Assembly: GCA_002753615.1 (NCBI GenBank)
Contig: PEAO01000012.1
Span: 1 to 42,139 of the forward strand
Origin: Magnetococcales bacterium DCbin2
GTDB lineage: Bacteria > Pseudomonadota > Magnetococcia > Magnetococcales > UBA8363
DNA length: 42,139 bases
Direction: 5' to 3'
Part shown: in pieces, positions 1 to 11,227 of the stretch
How the letters are laid out: each line of letters opens with the position of its first letter
How positions within the stretch are numbered: position 1 is the first letter of the stretch
Made by a program: the position numbers and the translations under genes
Notes under the pieces: generated by a model
The model's database searches: none
Seen by the model: only the letters and a program-made list of their open reading frames with translations
What the model was told of the DNA's origin: nothing

Positions 1-61
1 GCAAAAACAAAAGGCGCGAAAAAAAATGCTTCGGGAGAAAGGGCGCGTAAAAAGCAAAAAC

Positions 62-86
62 AAGACCAAAACCAAAACCAAAACCC
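62..86. repeat. Short A/C-rich tandem repeat (ACCAAA-like hexamers) immediately before a terminator hairpin
   Basis: aagaccaaaaccaaaaccaaaaccc, about four 6-bp units visible. Confidence 0.6.
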
Positions 87-118
87 TGGGGGCAATCCCC
101 CAGACCCCTTTTTTCTTT
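86..118 (+). terminator. Rho-independent terminator-like hairpin
   Basis: CTGGGGG-caat-CCCCCAG perfect 7-bp stem followed by accccttttttctttt. Confidence 0.6.
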
Positions 119-216
119 TAATAATTTTCTAGGGTGTGTCACAAATCATCGAATATCAACACGGCCTAATGTCAAGGGATTTCAAATGCAATTGCCCTGG
201 GAGAATGCTCGTTTCG

Positions 217-1165
217 TCATAACTTGTCCGCGAATATTTCGTCCAGCGTTGGGGTATCCAATACACGGTCGGCCCATTCTTCCAAGGAAGACGGCTCGGC
301 CTTGGCAATTTTTTCACTGGCCCACTCAGGCACAATGCCAAAACGACGTTGCAACAGGCGCGTTAAGATTTTGGCCTCACCGATCTGTTCACCCTTCCGT
401 ATCCCAATCCGTTCTACACTCGTGACATAAGGCATCTTTTGGCTCTCCTCAAAGCGAGACAGATCTTCCCAAAACAGGGCATCAAGTTTTTCCGGCAGAC
501 TGAGTATCCCATCGATGAATCGGTATAAGTCTATGATTTTCTGACGACTCAATCCTTGTTTGTACAGACTGCGTGTAATATTCTTCTTTTCTTGGAAACG
601 TTCATCTGGATGGTTCTTGGTCCGTTTAGCAGTTAAGTGTACGAGGGTGATGATGGCAAAGGGATTGTCGGACCTCTTCAGATCAGATAGCTGATCCATA
701 TAATCCAATAATTTGACTGCGTTGAACCGATAAATCACTTCGGACCCCCCACAGTGCCTGACGATATTCCGAAACCCGCCAGTTTGGTTCTTCATCCGCC
801 AGAATTGCCAAGCCGACTACCGGCTTGCAGTGGAGGTCATGTGCCCGATGCTGGCAGGTATACATCCTCTCCGCAAATTCTGAATCACGGTCTCCTTGTA
901 CTTCGACATGACTCAGCACCCAGAGTTCATCGCCGGTGAGCAACCATACCTTGACCAGCAAATCCACGCGACGATTTTTGGCCTTTGCTTCCTTCGTAAT
1001 CCGATCCAACTCCTTGTCGAGAAACTCAGGGGGACGCTGCCAATCGATACCGTCATGCGCTGCCGGAAGGAAAAAGGCCAGGAAATCCTTGAAGTATCTC
1101 TTCAGGATCTCCTTCCACGGCGAGTCATACTCGGTTGGTTGGCTTTGACTGTCATGATCAGTCAT
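217..1165 (-). pseudogene. Rpn-family recombination-promoting nuclease/putative transposase with C-terminal DUF4351-like region, split by an apparent +1 frameshift
   Basis: N-terminal ORF (683-1165) has RRVDLLVKVWLL...HVEVQ PD-(D/E)XK-like motif; C-terminal ORF (217-795) ends EAKILTRLLQRRFG...SLEEWADRVLDTPTLDEIFADKL. The frames join at a 6-bp C run (745-750, G6 on the coding strand); removing one G gives ALWGSEVIYRFNAVKLLDY. Confidence 0.75.
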
Positions 1166-1841
1166 GCCCCCCCCTTTTTTTCTTCCCGCCGATGAAACGC
1201 CTCAGACCATCTCTGAATTGCCGAAAACTTTGGGATTGATTGCGTTCAACGTTCATTTCAGGTGCAATTTTTCTGGCCCATACACATTTTTGCTCCATAA
1301 CCCGTGGTGATCTTTTGCCAAGGGCGATCAACGATGCACTTCCCCCTGGATAAATAGCGTCTGCCAATTTTTCCCATGTACCACATTGGCTGTCCTGAAC
1401 ATATCCATCGATCACGTCAGCGTTGGCATTGGGATAGGCGGCACACAAAGCCTTCTGATCACCGAGGAACCAAGCTTCCGTCTCTTCGACGGCAATGCGC
1501 AACAAGGTTTGGGGTCGTTTTGAACAGGTATTCAAAAGGTTGGTCAATTCCGACTTGAAAACCCTGCAATCTGGGCGATCATCCAAATCAACGAGGACGA
1601 CGACGATTTCATTTTTGCCCATATCCCTGCCGTATACTCTCAGCTTGGATGGAAGATTGTGAAGGAGCGTTGGATCGGTTTTGCTCGGTGGTTGGGTTGG
1701 ATCCTCCTGTATTTTGCCGATACCCCGATGTTTGTGAATTTTCCAGGTATGCGGTTTCTGAAAAGGGCCAAGTATTTTCTCCATGAGAATCGATAGTACC
1801 GTCAGATCCGCCTGCCCTTCGACGAGGATTTCAAAATGCAT
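1158..1841 (-). CDS. DUF4276-like/TOPRIM-like protein, partner of the upstream ATPase
   Basis: Starts MHFEILVEGQADLTVL, with VVVLVDLDD and IAVEETEAWFLGD motifs; ATG lies 2 nt after the ATPase stop codon. Confidence 0.6.
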   Translation of the reverse strand: MHFEILVEGQADLTVLSILMEKILGPFQKPHTWKIHKHRGIGKIQEDPTQPPSKTDPTLLHNLPSKLRVYGRDMGKNEIVVVLVDLDDRPDCRVFKSELTNLLNTCSKRPQTLLRIAVEETEAWFLGDQKALCAAYPNANADVIDGYVQDSQCGTWEKLADAIYPGGSASLIALGKRSPRVMEQKCVWARKIAPEMNVERNQSQSFRQFRDGLRRFIGGKKKRGGHD

Positions 1842-1843
1842 GA

Positions 1844-3124
1844 TTACCTCGTATTCAGATAATCGCTGTACCACAAAGCACCCAAAGGCTGACCCTCTGT
1901 AACCATGCTTTGCACGTAGTCAAATTGATTGGCACGTGTAATCTTTGAAAAGCCGTCATCGCCCTTTTCCAATACCCACACTTCATCGGGATTTAATGCA
2001 TCCACAAAATAGGGTTGATGCGTGGTGATAAAAAGCTGTGACCCTCCTTTGCGGTCCGCATGTTCCCGAAACTCTTGGACCAATACTTCCAAAAGTTTAT
2101 GGTATAGGCCGTTTTCCGGTTCTTCTATGCACAGAAAGGGTGGTGGATCGGGATCTTCCAAAAGCAGCAGATAGGCAAACACCTTCAGTGTACCATCGGA
2201 CATTTGCAGATGGGTCAGTGGTTTTGAGAATCCTTTGTCTTCAAAAAGCAGATAAAGATTTCCCGACACCTCTTCCTTGTAAGGGGTTATCTTCTCGATG
2301 CCAGGAATTTTTGAGGATATGTTTTCCAGGATTCTTTTAAACCGACTCTTGTGATCCCGATACATGAACTGCACAACGTTGCCCAGATTATCACCGTGCC
2401 GATTGAGACGTTTTTGCGGTCCTGCCAGCGGGATCGTCCGGGCGGCATCCGGGGAGAAATAGCTCAGATACCATCCAGAAAGAAATTGTATGAACCTTGA
2501 AATGCGTGGATGTTCCTTGAGTTTGCCAAGGGTGATAATCCCCAAATGGCGTGTATCGGTCAACTCTATTGGTATGCTGTTTGGGTCTTCCTGTTTGGAC
2601 CGGACATCAATACCCTGTGTTTGGGATAAAATTTCTTCAAGATCATCATTCGCCCAGCTTTCTTCACCGGTCCATACCAGCCCTTTTCCCTGGGTCAAAT
2701 AGAGAAACGAAAAAGGCCTTCCATGTTTTTGCCCTTTTCGCCTCTGTCGCAGCCGTTCTGTGAGGATATGGGGACGCCCCTCCTTGTCTTGATTGATGGC
2801 AAACTCATAAGTGATCGGACGCGCATTGCCGTCTTCTTTGTAATAAACTTCAAATTCGATAGGACCTACCTGGCCCAGGGAGCGGATTTTATCAAAACCA
2901 CCGCGCCCATTCGCATCACACGCCTCTTCGACCCCAAGTTTTAAACAATCCGCCAAAAAGCCAAAGGCGTCAAACAGGGTGCTTTTTCCGACCCCGTTTT
3001 TTCCAATAACAACCGTCATAGCCGTCAGAGGGGCTTCCCGCTGCAAATTCCACAACCTGCCCAGGGTGATATCATGCAAAGCACGATAATTCTTGACCCT
3101 GAAACCTTCAATTCTGGCCATCAC
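1844..3124 (-). CDS. AAA family ATPase (AAA_15/21, SMC/OLD-like)
   Basis: N-terminal FRVKNYRALHDITLG, Walker A GKNGVGKST, signature-like MSDGTLKVFAYLL, Walker B FLCIEEPENGLYH, LFITTHQPYFVDAL. Confidence 0.85.
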   Translation of the reverse strand: MMARIEGFRVKNYRALHDITLGRLWNLQREAPLTAMTVVIGKNGVGKSTLFDAFGFLADCLKLGVEEACDANGRGGFDKIRSLGQVGPIEFEVYYKEDGNARPITYEFAINQDKEGRPHILTERLRQRRKGQKHGRPFSFLYLTQGKGLVWTGEESWANDDLEEILSQTQGIDVRSKQEDPNSIPIELTDTRHLGIITLGKLKEHPRISRFIQFLSGWYLSYFSPDAARTIPLAGPQKRLNRHGDNLGNVVQFMYRDHKSRFKRILENISSKIPGIEKITPYKEEVSGNLYLLFEDKGFSKPLTHLQMSDGTLKVFAYLLLLEDPDPPPFLCIEEPENGLYHKLLEVLVQEFREHADRKGGSQLFITTHQPYFVDALNPDEVWVLEKGDDGFSKITRANQFDYVQSMVTEGQPLGALWYSDYLNTR

Positions 3125-3170
3125 GCATCCTCAGACCTACCCCGTGACCTTAGAATGAACTTCAGACGGA

Positions 3171-3746
3171 TTAATCCATGACCTTCTTGAACGTGAAGGC
3201 ACCACGGATAGTGCCGGCTTTGTAACCTTTGGCTTGGTCGTTTGGATAGAGTTCCGCGATTTTCTTGGCGACACCGGCATCAAGATCGCTCCCGTGACAG
3301 GTCAGACAAGGTTTTTCGGCGGTCATGATGGCTTTCATGTAGCGATAGACCTGTTTGCCATTTTCCGTGACGATGGCATGGTGTTCCAGTTTTTCTGGCC
3401 CCTCACCCGTCTGTATGCGCTTTTCAAAATCCTCCAGAACGACACGTTCCCAGTCATCGGGGGTGTTGGCCTGATTGCGCGGTTTCAAACTGGTGCGCCC
3501 GATGGTCCATCCACTTTGTTTCGCCATGTCCGCAGCGACCTGCGGTGCCATCAGATGGCAGGCTTCGATCGCCTGGATCGGCCCCCCGGATTTCATCGCC
3601 GTAACCAAGTGTCCCTTCAGTTGTTCCATGAAGGTTTTGGTCAATTTCTGACTTTCGGTAACTAACGCACTAGCCTCCTCTCCGGCCTGGACCGATCCTG
3701 CGGACAAAAGCATGATGGCGAACAGGGATGCAATTTTCTTCTTCAT
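3171..3746 (-). CDS. DUF3365/Tll0287-like periplasmic single-haem protein
   Basis: Signal peptide MKKKIASLFAIMLLSAGSVQAG; CLTCH haem motif; YPNDQAKGYKAGTIRGAFTFKK C-terminus. Confidence 0.75.
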   Translation of the reverse strand: MKKKIASLFAIMLLSAGSVQAGEEASALVTESQKLTKTFMEQLKGHLVTAMKSGGPIQAIEACHLMAPQVAADMAKQSGWTIGRTSLKPRNQANTPDDWERVVLEDFEKRIQTGEGPEKLEHHAIVTENGKQVYRYMKAIMTAEKPCLTCHGSDLDAGVAKKIAELYPNDQAKGYKAGTIRGAFTFKKVMD

Positions 3747-3927
3747 GGCATTTCCTCTCAATTGTTTGAGTGTGGCTTTTGTTCTTTCAAGATGAGGCTA
3801 ACATGTTCTCAAAGGTTATCACAGTTCTTACGTGTGGTAGAATGGATGGGAGGCGTGGTATACTTCCAGTGCTGGGATTTCAAGAAGGCATCTTTATGGT
3901 TTTCCGACAGACAAAAGGGGTGTGCGG

Positions 3928-6603
<2,676 letters not shown>

Positions 6604-6644
6604 ACCCTGGTGACCATCCACTGGCAAGGCGAGGAGAAGCGTTG

Positions 6645-7964
6645 ATGAGTACGGAATTTAAATTGCCCAATCTGGGGGAAAACATTGCGGGGGGAGATTG
6701 TGTCCATGTTTTGGTGACCCCGGGAATGTTTGTCAAACAGGGGGCGGTTCTTTTGGAGGTGGAAACCGAAAAAGCGGTGGTCGAAGTTCCGGCGGATGGC
6801 GACATGACCATTGAAACAGTACAGGTCAAGCCGGGGGATCATATCACTGTGGGCCAGACGTTGTTTGTTGTGGCAGAAGGAGCCGGGGGAACGGTTTCGG
6901 TACCGGCTCAACCCGTTGCTGTGCCACCTCCCCAGGCCCAGGTTGCCGTTTCGGTGGCGGTCCCCCCCTGCGAGGCCGTTGCTGCGCCACCTCCTGAGAA
7001 ACCCGTCGCGTCACCCCCGCCCTTACCAGTTCGTTCTACCGTTCCGGTCCCTGCGGCACCGTCGGTGCGGCGGGAGGCGCGGGAATTGGGGGTGGATATT
7101 CGTGAGGTTGTGGGATCGGGGGTTGGGGGACGCATCAGTATTGGAGATGTCCGGGCTTTTGTTAAGGAGCGCAGCCGTGCGGGTGTCGGGCCAGCGGCGT
7201 CTGGGGTTGGGGACGTACGGGTTCCCATGCACACCCAATTGCCCGATTTTGGCCAATGGGGTCAGGTCAAACGGGAAAAGATGAAAAATGTCCGTCGTGC
7301 CACGGCGGTCCACATGGCGGCGACTTGGAACACGGTGCCTCAGGTGACTTGTTATGACAAGGCGGATGTCACCCGATTGGAAACGGTCCGTAACCGTTTT
7401 GCTCCTAGGGTGTTGAAGGGGGGAGGTGGCAAGCTTTCCATGACGGCGATCATGTTGAAAATCGTTGCCACGGCACTTAAGGTGTTTCCCCAGTTTAACG
7501 TGTCGCTGGACATAGCGCGTGATGAAATCATCTTGAAACACTATGTGCATGTTGGGGTGGCGGTCGATACCCCGCGTGGGTTGATTGTCCCGGTGATTCG
7601 GGATGTGGATCAAAAAAATATGACCCAGTTGTCGGCGGCGTTGGCCTCTTTATCGGAGACGGCACGGGGGGGGAAAACGCCGTTGGAAGAGATGCGTGGT
7701 GGATGTTTTACCATTTCCAACCTGGGGGGGATTGGCGGGATTGGGTTTTCGCCTATTGTTAATTATCCAGAGGTGGCGATTTTGGGGATGTCGCGGAGTG
7801 TGGTGGAGGCGGTTCATGTGGAGGGGACGTTTCAACCCCGGCTAATGCTGCCGCTATCCCTTTCGTTTGACCATCGCGTCATCGACGGAGCGGATGGTGC
7901 CCGGTTTCTCCGATGGCTTTGCGAAGCTTTGGAAGAACCCATGCTTTTGTCGTTGGAAGGGTAG
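6645..7964 (+). CDS. aceF: Pyruvate dehydrogenase E2, dihydrolipoamide acetyltransferase (single lipoyl domain)
   Basis: Lipoyl domain VLLEVETEKAVVEVPAD, Pro/Ala linker, peripheral subunit-binding motif, catalytic LSLSFDHRVIDGADGARFL. Confidence 0.95.
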   Translation: MSTEFKLPNLGENIAGGDCVHVLVTPGMFVKQGAVLLEVETEKAVVEVPADGDMTIETVQVKPGDHITVGQTLFVVAEGAGGTVSVPAQPVAVPPPQAQVAVSVAVPPCEAVAAPPPEKPVASPPPLPVRSTVPVPAAPSVRREARELGVDIREVVGSGVGGRISIGDVRAFVKERSRAGVGPAASGVGDVRVPMHTQLPDFGQWGQVKREKMKNVRRATAVHMAATWNTVPQVTCYDKADVTRLETVRNRFAPRVLKGGGGKLSMTAIMLKIVATALKVFPQFNVSLDIARDEIILKHYVHVGVAVDTPRGLIVPVIRDVDQKNMTQLSAALASLSETARGGKTPLEEMRGGCFTISNLGGIGGIGFSPIVNYPEVAILGMSRSVVEAVHVEGTFQPRLMLPLSLSFDHRVIDGADGARFLRWLCEALEEPMLLSLEG

Positions 7965-7994
7965 AGTCATCATCGATGAAGCCGTTTTGCGGAT

Positions 7995-8981
7995 TTGTTT
8001 ACAAACAGATCGGTGTGGGAAGCAATCAACTTGGAAAAAGACGGAAAGACCTATTGGCATCGCCTTGTCGGCGAAACACTGAAAGTGTTGCTGGATCCCG
8101 TTGGCATTGAGGTGCGGATGGAAGTTCCTGTTGTTCCTGCCCCGCCCGTAGCGGATCTCATCTTGATTCAGCGGAAAAAAGTTGGAGAAAAGGGCTGGAC
8201 CCAAGAACAACGTTTGCGATTGGCGGATGGACTACACGATCTTGATGTCGATCAGATTTTGATAGAGTTAAAAATTACCGAAAGTTTGAACGAAGATGCC
8301 CTCATGCAGCTTTTAATATACGACCATCTGTATTTGAAAACTGCAAAGTTGAAACGTCATCAACTACGGAGTGTCATCATCAGCTCCATAACGTCCCGGA
8401 AAGAATTTCTGATGAGACATTCTTTCAAGCCTGTTGGGCCGGTTGGTGTCTATGAGTGCATTCCCACTTGTGGCGGCGTCGTTCGGTTGATTTTTCTGAA
8501 CGAATTGGTGAACGAAGTCCGAAACGCCCCTTTAAAATGTTTCGCCAGCCGCCAAGATGAACAAAAGAAAGCGTTTGAGACGATCAAACACACTGGGTTG
8601 TTCAAACTCTCCGAGGCATTTGGTCGGATTATTATCGGTTTATGGAGGTTGAAGATGAAAGGTGCATTGAATAGTCCAGAGATGGAAGGTATCACACCGG
8701 AGTATGTTACACAGCTTGGGAGAGAATGGTTCGAGTTTATGCTGGATGCAACACCCGATGACAAACTTTTTTCCTTGCCGAAGTTTGAGCATCGCTTGGT
8801 GCAAGAGCATCGGAATGTCGAGGCCAGGATGTTGACACGCCAATTACAACGCCGTTTTGGTGCTGTGCCTGCGTGGGCCAATAAAAAAATCGCCGAGGCT
8901 GAACCACTTGCTTTGGAAGAGTGGAGTCTTCGCTTTGTGGATGCCCAGTCCCTGGACGATGTTTTCTCGGATAAGGTATGA
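7995..8981 (+). CDS. Rpn/PD-(D/E)XK-like protein with DUF4351-like C-terminus
   Basis: VADLILIQRKK...DQILIELKITES nuclease-like motif; C-terminus ARMLTRQLQRRFGAVPAWANKKIAEAEPLALEEWSLRFVDAQSLDDVFSDKV parallels the 217-795 ORF. Start codon uncertain. Confidence 0.7.
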   Translation: MFTNRSVWEAINLEKDGKTYWHRLVGETLKVLLDPVGIEVRMEVPVVPAPPVADLILIQRKKVGEKGWTQEQRLRLADGLHDLDVDQILIELKITESLNEDALMQLLIYDHLYLKTAKLKRHQLRSVIISSITSRKEFLMRHSFKPVGPVGVYECIPTCGGVVRLIFLNELVNEVRNAPLKCFASRQDEQKKAFETIKHTGLFKLSEAFGRIIIGLWRLKMKGALNSPEMEGITPEYVTQLGREWFEFMLDATPDDKLFSLPKFEHRLVQEHRNVEARMLTRQLQRRFGAVPAWANKKIAEAEPLALEEWSLRFVDAQSLDDVFSDKV

Positions 8982-9057
8982 CTTGTTTTTATCATGCATC
9001 TTTAATTAGCACCCAATTTTTTAGCCTTCAGGAGCGCGTGGCGGAGGAGTTTTTATC

Positions 9058-10470
9058 ATGAACGAAGCCAAACATGTTGTGGTTATCGGTGGCGGTCCAG
9101 GGGGCTATGCGGCTGCTTTTTTGGCGGCGGATCATGGATTCCGCACCACCCTTGTGGATAAACAAGCCCATCCGGGTGGGGTGTGTTTGCATTGGGGTTG
9201 TATCCCCAGCAAGGCGTTGTTACATGCAGCCAAGGTGATCACTGAAGCCAAAGGGGCTGCGGCTATCGGCATTCGGTTTGCGGAACCTGAGATTGACCTT
9301 GCGGTGATTCGCGCCTGGAAGGATAAGGTCGTGGGTTCGTTGACATCGGGTTTGGGGTCGCAATGTCAAAAACGCGGGGTGACGTTTATTCAGGGTGAGG
9401 GGCAATTCCTCGCTTCTGATCGCATCGCCATTCAGAAGGTGGATGGTGAACGGGTTGAGATGACTTATGATCATTGCATTTTGGCCACGGGGTCCAGGCC
9501 ACGTCCCCTGACGGAATTGGGATGGGATATGCCACGGGTCATGGATTCCACCCGTGCCTTGGCCTTGGAAGAGATCCCCGAGCGGTTGTTGGTGGTCGGT
9601 GGTGGCGTCATCGGGTTGGAGTTGGGTTCGGTCTATGCCGCCTTGGGGAGCCGGGTGACCATCATGGAGATGACGCCGGGGTTGCTACCGGGGGCGGATC
9701 GGGATTTGGTACGGGTATTGGCCAAACGGATCGATGGTTGGGCGGAGAAAGTGATGGTGGAGACCCGGATTACCCAGGTGGTCATGGAGGATACGGGGGT
9801 TCGGGTGACGTTTGCCGACAAGGGGGGGGCCAGTGTGACGGAGGTGTTTGACCGGGTATTGGTCAGTGTGGGGCGGATCCCCAATTCGGAGGGGTTGGGA
9901 TTGGAGAACACCCAGGTGGAACTGGATCGTGGTTTTGTGAAGGTTGATCGGAGTATGCGTACCGGGGATTCTCGGATATGGGCGATTGGGGATCTGGTCG
10001 GTGGTCCGATGTTGGCGCACAAAGCTTCCCATGAGGCGCGGGTGGCGGTGGAGGTGTTGTCGGGCAAGAAGGGGGAATTTGATCCCAGAGGAATTCCCGG
10101 AGTCGCCTTTACCGATCCTGAACTGGCGTGGGTGGGGTTGACAGAGACGGAAGCCCAGAAGCAGGGAATCACGGTGAAGGCGGTCCGTTTTCCATGGGCG
10201 GCGTCGGGTCGTGCGCAAACATTGAGCCATGCCGAGGGGTCTACCAAGTTGATCATCGACCCGGAGACCGAAAGAATATTGGGTGTCGGGATCGTTGGGA
10301 GTGGCGCGGGAGAATTGATTGCCGAGGGAGTATTGGCGTTGGAGATGGGGGCGACCGCTTATGACTTGGCCGCGACCATTCACCCCCACCCGACTCTATC
10401 GGAAACACTCATGGAAGCCGCCGACGTGTTTCTCGGTCACTGCACCCATTATTACGTCCCCAAGCGGTAA
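9058..10470 (+). CDS. lpd: Dihydrolipoyl dehydrogenase (E3)
   Basis: VVIGGGPGGYAAAFLAAD, GGVCLHWGCIPSKALLHAA redox-active disulfide, ATIHPHPTLSETLMEAAD C-terminus. Confidence 0.95.
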   Translation: MNEAKHVVVIGGGPGGYAAAFLAADHGFRTTLVDKQAHPGGVCLHWGCIPSKALLHAAKVITEAKGAAAIGIRFAEPEIDLAVIRAWKDKVVGSLTSGLGSQCQKRGVTFIQGEGQFLASDRIAIQKVDGERVEMTYDHCILATGSRPRPLTELGWDMPRVMDSTRALALEEIPERLLVVGGGVIGLELGSVYAALGSRVTIMEMTPGLLPGADRDLVRVLAKRIDGWAEKVMVETRITQVVMEDTGVRVTFADKGGASVTEVFDRVLVSVGRIPNSEGLGLENTQVELDRGFVKVDRSMRTGDSRIWAIGDLVGGPMLAHKASHEARVAVEVLSGKKGEFDPRGIPGVAFTDPELAWVGLTETEAQKQGITVKAVRFPWAASGRAQTLSHAEGSTKLIIDPETERILGVGIVGSGAGELIAEGVLALEMGATAYDLAATIHPHPTLSETLMEAADVFLGHCTHYYVPKR

Positions 10471-10505
10471 AATAGAAAAATCCATAGCTTGATGTTGGTG
10501 GCACG

Positions 10506-10542
10506 AATGGTCCTTGGCTCCTCTTGATTGCCAAGGACCATT
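10506..10542. other. Perfect 13-bp inverted repeat downstream of lpd
   Basis: AATGGTCCTTGGC - 11 nt - GCCAAGGACCATT; no strong T tract after it. Confidence 0.7.
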
Positions 10543-10569
10543 ACGGGTTGTTTACGCCATGACACTCAG

Positions 10570-10690
10570 GTTCAGCGAATACCTCATCGAAAGGATTGAG
10601 CATCCAGAATTTGGATACTCAACACATCCAATTAAAAAGACAAACCGGCCTCGGCCATTTTTTCACCAGCCCAGGCGTCACCCTCCCTGC
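10570..10690 (-). pseudogene. Decayed fragment of a DUF4351-type C-terminus
   Basis: Minus-strand translation gives DAWAGEKMAEAGL...ILDAQSF with stops/frameshifts, comparable with PAWANKKIAEAEP...FVDAQSLDDVF in the 7995-8981 gene. Confidence 0.5.
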
Positions 10691-10958
10691 ATCGTTTCCT
10701 CGCATGATATGCATCGTTCGCATCCTTATGGCGTTTAACATGAAGATGTGTTGATTGGCCGGCTGGTGGATAACCGGGAAACCATCGCTCAAAGCGAGAT
10801 CAATATGCCAGGAACCAACGTCGCGTTGCCTCATTCATTTGCTTTTAACATGTCATGATATTCAAGATCTAAGGATTGGTTAACGGTGAGATATTACAGG
10901 AAATAATTTATTTGCATTAGAGGAAAAAATGCAAGATAATGGCACAATGTTTTATAAC

Positions 10959-10986
10959 ATGACAGTATTGTTTTTGTAAATATGAT
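10959..10986 (+). promoter_or_regulatory. Candidate sigma70-type promoter upstream of the exporter operon
   Basis: ATGACA - 16 nt - TATGAT, about 240 bp upstream of the TolC-like ATG. Confidence 0.35.
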
Positions 10987-11227
10987 GAACCAGTTTTCGT
11001 AATGCCGTTATTGGAGTTGCGTTCTTCCTCAAAATTATCCTAAGCTGTACGCCGACACTCTTGCCAATGATGACATTGATAACACACGAAATGATTCCGC
11101 CATAACTGCTACCTGCTCCCTGTTGTTTACGTAGTTTTGTCGTTGTTTGCCCACATGAATGTTCAATCAGACTCGCGCCGGAAAACGCTTATCGTAACCA
11201 TCATCATAACAAGTAGGAAAAATTCTG

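Noticed and set aside
9633-10389. Long minus-strand ORFs opposite lpd
   Set aside because: Fully antisense to a clear lpd gene; no recognisable motifs.
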